Part shown: positions 47,930 through 58,557 of the stretch, piece by piece
How positions within the stretch are numbered: position 1 is the stretch's first letter
Layout: each line of letters starts with the position of its first letter
NCBI RefSeq assembly: GCF_016086655.4
Contig: NC_052134.2
Location: forward strand, 3,658,001-3,722,000
DNA: 64,000 bases
Direction: 5' to 3'
From: Lepeophtheirus salmonis
Taxonomy: Eukaryota > Arthropoda > Copepoda > Siphonostomatoida > Caligidae
The notes under the pieces: model-generated
Told to the model about the DNA's origin: nothing
Database searches by the model: none
Seen by the model: only the letters and a program-made list of their open reading frames with translations
Program-made: the position numbers and the translations under genes

Positions 47930-48440
47930 CATTGGAATTAATAAAAGTTTACTTTCAAAAGTTTTCTAGAATCATTACCAGAAATGCAAAAAGAGAACAA
48001 ATTAAGACTAATGAAACACTATTTGAATTCGTCGAATTATGAATTTATTGAAGCAGCAGACAGTTATGACGAGGCACCTGCCAATTATGGATAGTTTATA
48101 TATAAAGAAAAAGAAAGAAATATTTTCTAGATATTTACTTGCTTCCCTTAAACAGGGGGAAACGAGTCGTCGGATCAATTTATTCAAGCTCTGAAGATAT
48201 TTGTGAAAGATTGTCAATTTTGAGCGGTAAGCTTTCTTGATAATACAAATGAAAATATACGAGATGCGTTCATTTTTATTCTACAATCTTTTCAAATCAG
48301 ATAAAGAATCTTGGTGAGCGCGAAAATTACTTTAAACGAGTCGTTCGATTAAGCTAAATCTCTAGATATAGCACTAACACAATCAGTGACCTATGATTTT
48401 GTACACGTGGCTACCGTCAGAAGAGATCAAGGAAAGGCGT
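47930..48440 (+). pseudogene. LTR-retrotransposon gag relic
   Basis: Scattered plus frames read LKIFVKDCQF, then NENIRDAFIFILQSFQIR and AKSLDIALTQSVTYDF. The order matches Gag-type nucleocapsid precursors of Ty3-like elements (R-D-x-F-I-x-G-L-x-S, then an A-x-x-L-D/E-x-A block). Stops and frameshifts break it. No pol or LTR was identified nearby. Confidence 0.4.
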
Positions 48441-48935
48441 CGACAAACAGTGATTTTTGGACATACTGTATAGAAGAATAGGACTTATTACTCAATGAAG
48501 CTCTAAGATCTATCAGAGGCTTACTTTGTACACCCTATTAGAAACATAGACTGTACACCTTAAAAATCACGTGAGAAGTAATAAGAACGATCATCTAGTT
48601 GTAGAGGTTGACTTGTCAGATTATGTGAGGATTCCTTTTAATACTAAAACTAATTTTATTTCTAAGTTAATGAGTGTTATCATGAAATCTAATGTGTAAA
48701 ATTCAGAACAATAACTCAAACCTTCAAGAGCAGCATACATATTATGTACACATAGAACCATCATAAATACATACATAAAGAACGGGAAAATGGTAAATGA
48801 ACATAAAGTATATGCCTTGAAAGATGTTTTGTGGATTGTGTGCAAGCAAATGTGTAAATAAATCATTGGCTCCTTGACAGCGTTTCCATTGCAAGGAAAT
48901 AAAAAACTTTATTTTTTATACAACCCTTGTATATA
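48441..48935. other. Unassigned DNA after gag relic
   Basis: No gene seen. It may hold more of the decayed retroelement. Confidence 0.35.
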
Positions 48936-49862
48936 CACAGGGGGATCCCTAAATACAGGAAAAAAAATTAACTTCTAAAGTTCATAGAAAATATAAATTT
49001 AGAGATCTCATTGTAAAAATAAGATGATAAATATTTGATTAAATGTCAACAAAGTTTGTTTAAAACATTTGTTAGTCATTTTTCAAATACGAGAGAAAAG
49101 AAAGTAAAGAGATGTAAAATATTTTTCAGTTTGTTAAAGTCTGGTACGCCTACTACTAAATTTTTTTAGTGATGCATAAGTTTTTCTATTGAGGCTTTAT
49201 TCAACCTAACAAAGTGATTCAATTTTGGTCAATATAACGTCTGATTCACCCTGTAGGATTTATTGGATGCAAAAGCCAGAGTCAGTAATGATATAGGTGG
49301 GCATAAACCATTCCGGCAAGGTGCACCTGATCTTTGTGCCCTAGGAGACAAAATTAACAGCATTGAGTACTTTAATACCACCCTTCAGAAAAGTCTCCGG
49401 CCATGTGCCAATTCCCACGTCAGGTAATCTTTCATAAGGATGAAATTCACTCTCACACGTATGATATGATACAAAAGTGGTATGTCTCATTTCCCTAGCT
49501 TTTAGAGCAACAACTTTTAGCCTCCATCCAGTACGAATTTGAATCTGATGGATTTTAGAATCTGGTACATTTTGGAGGAAGGGGTTACAAGAAGCCCCAT
49601 TGTAATTTGGATACACAGAAAACTTCCCTAGTTAGGGAATGAGGCAACATTTCCATAGAGATACCTCCATGCCTACTGCGAATCCTTGTCTAATAGACTC
49701 TAGGCTGTAGTTTCTCCAAAAGGGGACCCCTTTTTTGAATATTTTTTCCCCATTTATTCATATGATATTCAGTAGTATTTATGCAAAATTATAAGTTACT
49801 AATTATAGAAATAAAAAAGTTATATGTGGTTATTTATTTTGCAGTTTTTGGGGTCTGCCCTG
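48936..49862 (+). mobile_element. Decayed mariner-like element
   Basis: The right end, read inward, is CAGGGCAGACCCCAAAAACT next to TA (49863-49864). The left end near 48936 (CACAGGGGGATCCCTAAATA after TA) is a diverged match. The plus strand encodes broken transposase pieces: GDKINSIEYFNTTLQKSLRP (about 49350-49410), PPSSTNLNLMDFRIWYILEE (about 49522-49580, carrying the third catalytic Asp) and RYLHAYCESLSNRL with a final KGD. The open minus-strand frame at 49341-49616 is its shadow. Confidence 0.6.
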
Positions 49863-49864
49863 TA

Positions 49865-50409
49865 CATACATACTAGGGATTCTCATTTCCTGCGAAGTGG
49901 ATTTGAGAAGTATACCGGGAAATACCTGGATACCGTTAGTAAATAATAAATACTCTGAGCTTTCAGTATTGCTCTTTATATTTTTAAGAAGAAAGAGTTC
50001 ATTGTAAGATAGAGACTCAGTGAACTATGAAGGGTCTCACAATCCCTTAAATTTGGGTGGTGGTGAAGTGTTTGATGACAAAATAAATCTTTGAGGATGT
50101 TGGTATTAAAACGAATCCCACTGAATGAAAAATGACTATTGATAGCACTACGTTAATTATCTAGATAAAAAGTAGACTGTGTTATTTTGTAGAACCACTC
50201 GAAACATTAGAAGTGCTGGACGCTTTTAAAACATTACCACACCATATTTCCAACCCTTCCCCGATCTTTGCTTCCTCCACAAAAAGAAAAAAAGATATAA
50301 TCTTTCTGGAAATTGAATATATTTCTGCTAGAAGACGATAAAATTTATGTAATGAAATTATAGGATTAATAGACAACACAATGGAATTACTGAAAAAAAA
50401 AATTAATTA
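49865..50409. other. AT-rich gap between two transposons
   Basis: No gene or repeat recognised. Confidence 0.4.
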
Positions 50410-51678
50410 CAGTATGTCAAGAAATTGATGTTCTCTTTTCTAATTTGCCACTTCTTTAAAAAGAAGTTCAAAAATGAAAAGGGGAAAAAAAAAAAGAACA
50501 TGGGCTTAAAGACTCTTAAAAATCTATATGCATTTGTTTTCTTAATTGAAATTTACACATGACTATTACAAAATATAATATCACAGAATGGTGAAGGAGG
50601 ACTCCTTTAGTACTTGAAGCAGGGCTGTAGGCTAACTTGAGACCGGGAAAATGCAGGTTAAGGTCCCTTGGGACCTTGGCATTACGATCCGAATCATTTG
50701 AAGGCGGTGGAACTGTCACCATTCTGGGGAGTGCCTCGAGAACAAGGCTGGACGTGAAAGGAATAAAACACTTTCGTGAGTTGCGAAAATAACCATTGCT
50801 AAAAGTCTTCAAAAAAAGGCCAATCCTTGATGAAATTAGCTACCTGATTGACGTCAAACAGTCATCCAGTGTCACACGAGACTGTCTGCAAGAACATGAA
50901 GGAATCGCTGAAGGTCTTGCTATACAGACCTCAAATGTAGCTGAAACTCATGGAGATTCAGAAGAAAAACCGACTAATTTTTTGTCTTGAGAGAAAAAAT
51001 TGATCAATAAATGACTGGAGAAGAGTTATTTTCTCTGACGAGTCTATCTTTGAACTGTTTCACCATTCCGATCGTCAAAATGATCGCGTTTGAGCTTGCA
51101 AAAAGGAAGATGTTGTACCAACTCCAAAAGTAAAGTTCCCCTGTGAATTTTCAATTTTAAAATGAAGCTCTACCGGGCTCTTAGTTAGCTTCATTTTATA
51201 CCTAGAGAACAAACTGTGACGTCTTCATACAATATGGAGACCATACTCAAGAAGTGTCTGATGAAATTTTTTTACCAGACATGTCAAGAGCCATTTTCTA
51301 GCAAGACGGAGCTCCTCCTCATAGCTCTCACGTGGATCAGCATGGCTTTAGGATAGCTTGGACTCATTTTGGGTAAAGGGTACATGGCCTAGTAAGAGTC
51401 TGGACTTGTCTCCGATACAAAATACATGAGCCATTGTCCAAAATATGATCAATAAATGACCACCTGCAACCAATGAAGAAACTCTCGTCCAAAATGTAAA
51501 ATTTGCCTCGTCTCAAATTTCAGATGAGGCTTTGGATAATTTAATTTATGTTTGAACGTATTAGAGAATGTAAACCACTTTAGGAGGATATATTGGGAAA
51601 TAAAATTATGCCACAATGCTCAATTTACTTTCATTGATGTGTGTTTGAAAAAGAGGACATTAATTTTATGACAAACTA
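50410..51678 (+). mobile_element. Tc1-like element, decayed
   Basis: The ends are imperfect inverted repeats: CAGTATGTCAAGAAATTGAT (left) and TAGTTTGTCATAAAATTAAT (right, inward), each beside TA. Length 1269 bp, about 1.3 kb as expected for Tc1. Plus-strand remnants: DWRRVIFSDESIFELFHHSD (about 51015-51075, first catalytic Asp), DGAPPHSSHVDQHGF (about 51305, second Asp), and a damaged third block near 51380-51430. Many stops. Confidence 0.7.
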
Positions 51679-52474
51679 TACTTCAATGATGCCTCTCCAA
51701 AGGATTCAAGAACAATCCAGCTATATTCTAGAGAAAAAAGACAAAAATAAGTACTTAGGAAGAAAAACCTGATATGTACATTAGAAAGGCCCAATGAAGC
51801 TAGTGAGGCTGGAATAATTATTAGTTAATAACCAATGTGAATAAAAGACAAATTCAATCAGATAAATAGATTTTTTTTTCTTCAAAAATAGAATAGCTAA
51901 GGGACAAAATAAACTTTTAAAATCCTTGAGGATGCTGAAAATTTATTGGTTCCTAGATGTCAAGATCGTGGGCTGCCACTCTAAAAGAAATACTTCCTTA
52001 ACTAGGACTAGATTAAATTCCCAATTTGCCCGTCTAACATTGTGGAAGACTTCAAAGTATGTTCTCCTGATATTCTAGTGAGAAAACGCCATCAAAGGCT
52101 CAGGCTTCCACCCTACAAAGACATGATAAAATATCCATATGATGTTATGGGAAACGGCTTCATGAATATGAAGGGAAGGTGATTTATAGTACTGAATGGC
52201 AACGTTCTCCCTATTCTTAAATAAATCAAAAAAAAAAGAAAAAAGAAAAAAAATCAAGAGGAAGAACATCGTTTAAATCATAAGAGCGGGAAAATTTAGG
52301 ATAACTATTTTATTATTGAAAATTCAACACTCGAGTAAGAAATAAATCCAATTCATTCATCGAGGAAGTGTATGGGATTAAGGCAAAAATATTTAATTGG
52401 CTAGGGGATAACAATCCAATGCCAAAGATGGGTATAAAATCGAGTCAATAATCTCTTAGGTGCTCCACATCATA
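51679..52474. other. AT-rich gap
   Basis: No gene recognised. The minus frame 52075-52269 begins in a poly-A/G tract and looks spurious. Confidence 0.4.
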
Positions 52475-53147
52475 CCGGTAATTGCATAAATACGCGGACT
52501 ATTTGTGGCAAATAATTAAATGTGTAATAAAATTCGTATGACGTATTTTTTTTTTTTGAGAAGTATATAATAGAGAATTGATTCTGGTTTAAAATTTAAT
52601 ATAATTACTGAATATAACCACCATCAGTTGCTATGCCACCTTCCAAGCGCCCGCGGAGGGCCTTGCACACATTGATGATGTAATGGTCTTCATTCTTCTG
52701 GTGGGTAGCACAGGCCTTCTTCTCAATTTGCCACCACACACTGTAGTCAGGGGGATTCAAATCAGGTGATTGAGGTAGCCAAATGTTTTTGTTCAAAAAT
52801 GGCATGTTGCCAGCGAGCCAATCCTGAGTCATTCAAGAGGTATGAGCAGGTCTTTCAGATCTTTTCCCTCCTTGACAAGCTTCTGGAATTTAAACACAGT
52901 AGTCCTGGATAGTCCAGTGTCCTTGATTATCTCCTTGACAGACCTACCGGCGCGGAGGAGAGTGGCAACCATATGACGTTTGGCCTCGTCATTCATCGTT
53001 AACGACTTTGTTTGATGCAAGTAAGAAAAACAAAAACAAAGCCAAAAAACTTACCGAGTTACTTTTGCTGGAATTTTTTATTTCCGGTCACGGAACCTCA
53101 AGATATAAGTCTTTAAAAATTAGTCTGCGTATTTATGCAACTACCGG
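52475..53147 (-). mobile_element. Internally deleted mariner keeping the DNA-binding domain
   Basis: A 673-bp element with TA at both sides and terminal repeats CCGGTAGTTGCATAAATACG and CCGGTAATTGCATAAATACG (inward), matching over 27 bp with two differences. The minus strand encodes the intact helix-turn-helix N-terminus (NDEAKRHMVATLLRAGRSVK, 52829-53020). In another frame follows the C-terminal end (WLPQSPDLNPPDYSVWWQIE to DGGYI, 52605-52832). About 600 bp of catalytic core is missing, with the join near 52830. Confidence 0.85.
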
Positions 53148-54620
53148 TATACGGTGTAAGATCTTCCAGATCAGCCATGCCTTTTAGTCTGAAAAAAGAT
53201 AGTATCCATTAAAACTCTTGTGCTTTCAAGGGAGGTACATGAAAAAAAAAACCCACTTTCCTTATGCAGTTATTTTATTTAAAAAAAGAAAACCGAAGCT
53301 TAAAAAAAATATATAGTACATTTCATAATCAAGCACATCAATGTGAAGAATAAACAAAACCAAATCAAAGTCTAGAACATGAAATGTAAATATGTAGCTA
53401 AACAACAAGATTGTTTACTTAAGCCGATGTTAACTATGTATGTTATAAGCATTACGCCTACCTTCATACGAGTATAACTCTTTATAGTTACTTTAAAAAA
53501 AAAGTTTTTTATTTTGATTTTCCATCCTTGTTTTGTATCTTTGTAACATGTTGTGCTAATGAGCTCATCATCAGATAATATACCACTCTGTAGGATCTTT
53601 ATCAACATCAACAAAATGTGGAAAAATCAAATATTAATCCAGGATCAGATTCCATGATGGGCCTTTCAAAAATGTATGAGAGTTTATGTACATGATATGT
53701 ATTCCAAAAGTTTGAAATTATTCTTCAATGAATAAAATAATTAAGTTTCTTGGAAATCTAATTGACAATTTTCAATTCTACTGAAAGAAACATCAAAAGA
53801 CTCCATTACCGGAAGACAAAGTATGTCAAGATACAATTGACTGTAGGAAAAAAACATAATGGACTTTTATAGCTCATTAAGACAAAAAATAAACAATGAT
53901 AAAGTAAAATTAGAATGGACAAACCTCCACAAAACATCATATTGAGTTGTGTATCTCCATTTGGTTCAAAGTTGTGGTCAATTATACATTTTTAACATTT
54001 GTGTTACCTTGACCTTGACTATTGACTTTCAAAATTTAATGGCCTCTTATTTTGACAAAATATAATCTTCTTACAAAGTTTGATTAAAATCAATCTATAA
54101 CTTCTTGTATAATCTTGATGACAAACAAAGTTAAAAGCATAACCTCTGTTCATTTTTGTTAGCGGAAGTAATGAATTGGATAGATATTAATGACATTAAT
54201 TAATTAATTCATCTTAATTTGTAACTGTTTTCCAAATAAACCGAAAATCTCAATAGCAGCATTAAAACATACGATTATGTTAATATGTTCTTGTATGGCC
54301 TTGTGCCTTGATGACTGATATAAGTAGCACTCTATTTCCTCTAATTATTTCAAATTGAATATTTTTCTATTCCCCTTTGCAAATTATCAATAAATCCTTT
54401 TCATAATATGGATTTATACAATAGACCCTGCACTTCAACTCACGACAGAGATTTCCAATCAAATTAGGATCTACATGGTGATGACTCAACAATTAGAATC
54501 CTGATTTAGGCTTTCTAGCCTCAGTTCTAAAAGTCTGACAAATTATGTAGCTGGCGCCATTCGAAAGAACTGACAAAAAGCTACAATATGATGCTTTCTT
54601 TTTTATATATTTTTTTTACG
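53148..54620. other. AT-rich gene-free DNA
   Basis: No gene or clear repeat recognised in 1.5 kb. Confidence 0.45.
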
Positions 54621-54629
54621 ATCAAAAAT

Positions 54630-54990
54630 GTCATAGCAACTAGCAAAACGGCAGAGGGTTGTCGATCACCACAGTGCACAGGTCGATCTCCGACAAGAAT
54701 ATCTTCAAGGTGGACAATGGATAGGAAAATGATCGCTTCTTGGTTGAATCATGACCTCAGGTGAAAGAAACCTTCAAAGCCAAACATCAGGCTCAGGTCC
54801 TGGTCCTCGGCGCCATGATGTCCGACGGTAGTAAGAATTGCCAACGAGAAAGTCAACACAGACGTCTACTACAGTTCTTTATGTACCATGGCTTGCTGTG
54901 GTTGAAAAGCACGTTCCCCTGGGACAACTTTATGTTTATCTAAGACGATGTCCCAGCATACACGTCCAAGAAGCAGGGCCGTATGTCAGT
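54630..54990 (+). pseudogene. Mariner transposase central fragment
   Basis: Broken plus frames read SDKNIFKVDN (first catalytic Asp region), QVLVLGAMMSDGSKNC (the V-x-x-L-G-x-x-S-x-G block) and DDVPAYTSKKQG (the QDGAPAHTSK block). No terminal repeats found. Near 55000 the palindrome TTGTCCGCTTCAGCGGACCA follows. Confidence 0.5.
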
Positions 54991-55062
54991 ATTGCGCTTT
55001 GTCCGCTTCAGCGGACCAAAAAAAAAACAACCTTACTCAACAGTCCACCAATCATATAGGTA

Positions 55063-55785
55063 TGTAAATATAGATGAATTAAGTCATAATTAATTATTAA
55101 AATCTATTATATATATGTAACTTATGACCAACTCATAATAGTACTGAGTCATTATAATAAAATTACATATTTATAGCACGCCCTCCCAAAAGGAAGCTAA
55201 ATAATTTTTCTCAAAATTGAACATGGAATACAGTTTCCAACAAATTATATTTCATTTAAATGAAAAAATGATTCTGATTAATCCTTTGGAGGCACCACAA
55301 ATTGTACTTAAAGTAGCCAAAATTCACCGGCACATTTATAGAATTAGTAAATTAATAAATTATATCTCTAACACAATATTGGGGCCAAACTAAGTCAAAT
55401 AGATAAAACGGAGGTTTTAAACTACAGTTAACACTCTCGGGTATCTCAATTCATCGCTAAAATTTGAATTCAAATCCTGTAATTTACCGTAATATCTCTT
55501 TCAAATATTGCCTGTCATTTTATAAATATAAATAATTGAACCTTTGAATATAAAACGCGTTTTCCGCTTGCAATGATACATTTCTGATAATTAATAAATT
55601 ACTGCAATTATTTCAAGAGTACTTTACAGCCTAAAAAAAAAAAGAAAAAAGACGCACACAACAGTTTTCGTATGGAGTACTCTTGAAATATTTAAGAGCG
55701 TGAGAATTTGTTTAATTGAATACAAGATAAATTAAATTATTACTGCTTAAAAGGGACATAAATAATAGTTATGTACTTTTTAGAG
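55063..55785 (+). repeat. Dispersed repeat R1, copy 2 (interrupted)
   Basis: Matches 7966-8755. The match runs to about 55550, is interrupted by unrelated sequence (about 55551-55690) and resumes at GAATACAAGATAAATTAAAT to 55785. It directly precedes the hAT gene. Confidence 0.7.
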
Positions 55786-55848
55786 TGGATTGTTGCAGTA
55801 ATTTATTAATTATCAGAAATGTATCACGGGAAGCGGAAAACGCATTTT
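55552..55848. repeat. Inverted repeat around the hAT start codon
   Basis: Arms 55552-55607 and 55793-55848 (56 bp, about 90% identical) are inverted copies sharing GATACATTTCTGATAATTAA. The right arm contains the ATG and the first ten codons of the hAT transposase. A second inner inverted pair shares AGTACTCTTGAAAT (55611-55624 and 55676-55689). Confidence 0.75.
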
Positions 55849-58557
55849 AACAGAGAGTTGGTGATTTGTTCTATCTGTCAGAAGGAAATACAGAAGGACA
55901 ACTTTAATGATCACAAAGTTAAACTCCATAAGAAGGACCCCAGGTGCAAGTATCAAGTGAAAATTGATCATAAGAAGCAGAAAACATTGAACTTTGCTGT
56001 TAAGAAAACTTCCTCTGCTACATCCTCATCCTCAGTCACTGCCTCCTCCTGTCCCGATGCCCCTGCTCCAGTTGAGGCCTTACTGCCTGAACCAAAATCT
56101 GAAAAGTCCGTTTCTGCTGAAGAGAAAGTTACTGCAGACACAGAAAATAATGGCGACTCATCAAATTACCCCAGCGGACGGATTTCTCATGGAATAAGAC
56201 TTCCTAATCTCGATATCGAACCAATCTTCTCTCCCGAGCAGCTCTCTGTAGTCAACAACAACAATATTCCCTCTGCAGAGGACTCAGAGACTAGCAACAA
56301 TGTCCAGGGAGGTGAGAAGAGCAAGACTGAGGAGATGGAGTTTGTGGACGGAGGCCCAGAGTACCCTGTCGTCTTCACGAGCCAGCTGGGTGACCAACGA
56401 TACTCGATGGAAAAGTGGATCAATTTCCTCACATCAAAGATAAAGAATACCTCGGTTCTCGGCCATGTTCAGTCTCAACATGCTGAGGATGTCGTGAAGT
56501 GGCGAGCTTATTTGAGGTATCTTTTCCAAACTGTTGGGTTCCTCGCAAAGCAAGGATTGGCTTTTAGGGGCGATTCCGAAACAAGAGAAAAGTTGACGGA
56601 ATCTAATGAAAACAATCGAAGAAACTTCTTGGAGCTTTTGTCCCTGCGTTCACACGACAATCATATTATCAAAGATAAACTGGAGGCCGAAGTCAAAAAA
56701 AATTGGTTCAGCTGGGGCAGGTTTTGCCAAATGGACTTCACCTGACATCCAAAATAAGCTGATAGAGATTATAGCATCCAAAGTGACGGAAAATATAATT
56801 GAAGATGTCAAGACTTGTGCCAGCGATGATGACTACTGATTCTCTGTGATTGTTGATGAGACATCAGATATGTCAAACACGGAGCAGTTCAGTCTGTCAC
56901 TGGGATATCTGACGAGTGAAGGCATTAAGAAAGAGAGCTTCCTCAAGTTTGTAAAAGTTACCCAGACTGACGGCAAATATTTGTTTGAGAAGCTTCACGA
57001 GGCTATCAAGGATCTCGGCTTTAACCCCGCCTGCACTGTCTCCCTGGCCGCGGACGGTGCCTCCAACATATCCGGCATCAAGAAGGGTCTTGCCGCCAGG
57101 TGGAAGGAAGCAGCCCCACTGTGTGTCTACATCCACTGCTACGCCCATGTCCTCAATCTTGTAGTCAAGGATCTTCTCTCAGATATAATCCTGTTGAGAA
57201 ATACAATTGGGACAGTACAAATTTGATACAACTTCATTGAAGGGTCACCAAAGAGGTCAGCAATCTACAAGTTGGTGAAGATAACAAGTAAAGATGAGGA
57301 GAATGCCAAGGTGATGACCCTGAAGAACCAGTCTGCTACCTGCTGGAGTCTCCGCTACGATGCTGTACACGCTGTATCTCTAGGGATGGTCAGAATCATG
57401 AAGACCCTCATAATAATGAGAAAAGATAAAGATACATTGTCGAGTTCAACAGCAACTTCTCTGCTCAACAGCATCTTTAGTCACGAATTTGTTTTCGGCA
57501 TTGAACTGTTGAAGACACTCCTCAGACACACATCTAGCTTGTCAGATGAACTTCAAGGCAGAAAGGTTGACCTAACAAAGGCCCGGAAACACGTCAACCT
57601 AGTGATTAGGACTCTTGAAGATCTTAAGAATGAGAAAATCTTTGAATCAATCTGGAAACTTGCTGAGTTGAAGTCGTCTGAGATGAAATCAGTATTTGAC
57701 CAGGAGGACTCAATTGATTTGGAATTCAAGGAGGCGAAGATTCCAAGGAGAATAAAGTGGAAAGGAACAACTGAATCCTACTTCCGTGAAACACATTTCG
57801 ATGTTGCAATCAATAAGATTGTATTAGAGCTTGAGAGCAGATTTGCCACCGACGATACAAACATCACAATGGATCTCATTGCAATCGTCAATGACAGTGA
57901 AGTGGAGACCTGTGTCATTGAGCGTGTCGCCAAGCACTACAGACTTGAACTCGAGCAGCTCCAGTCAGACCATGCAATCTTCCAGCAATTCAAGGTTAAT
58001 ATTATAATGTTTCATTTTGCATTATATGTTTAAAATTTATGTTTCTCTAGGCAGATATTGACACAGAAGGCATGGTTTCGTCACAAATTGCTGCGGAGTT
58101 AATAAGCTCGGGAGTGTTCCGCCTGATGCCGGAGCTATACAAGGTGATCGTTATCCTGGCCTCAATGCCCATCAGCAGCTGTGAGGCGGAGTGGTCATTC
58201 TCCTGTCTCAGAAGGCTCAAGAAACACATGAGGACCACCATGGACCAGGAGAGGCTCTCCTCCCTCACCCTCTTGAACATGGACAGGGTGATGGTGGACA
58301 AGGTGCTCCATGAAGACATGGACAGTTTGATTGACACCTTTGCGTCAAGGAAAGAGAGGAAAACTTCTTCTTCTAATCATGATAAAGAACACATGCATTT
58401 TTTTCTTCATTTTTTTCAAACACATCACCACGTATACATGCGAGTTAAGAACATCAAGACTTGTGAACATAATTTATTTTCTGTCGATGTAGCTGTTTCA
58501 TGGTATATTATAATTTCGTTCATTATCTTCATCCGTTATTATTTTAAAAATATTTAA
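55819..58557 (+). pseudogene. hAT-superfamily transposase (ZMYM/ZNF862-like), nearly complete
   Basis: Long, relatively GC-rich coding block. It begins MYHGKRKTHFNRELVICSIC, a C2H2/BED-type finger, followed by a Ser/Pro-rich linker. The RNase-H-like core has VDETSDMSNTEQFSLSLGYL (56852 on), SLAADGASNISGIKKGL and CYAHVLNLVVKDLL. The C-terminal dimerisation block is SSCEAEWSFSCLRRLKK (from about 58175). A clean 56-bp intron (57995-58050) splits the C-terminal part. Damage: one extra A in an A8 run at 56695-56702, and two in-frame TGA stops (56837 and 57224). All other frames agree, so the copy is young or mis-sequenced. No terminal repeats could be fixed. Confidence 0.85.

Noticed and set aside
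49341..49616. A 91-codon open frame on the minus strand with protein-like composition
   Set aside because: The opposite strand reads as mariner transposase (DFRIW block and C-terminal motifs) across the same bases, so this frame is a shadow.
54997..55019. Perfect-looking palindrome TTGTCCGCTTCAGCGGACCA
   Set aside because: Short isolated hairpin with no associated gene or repeat.
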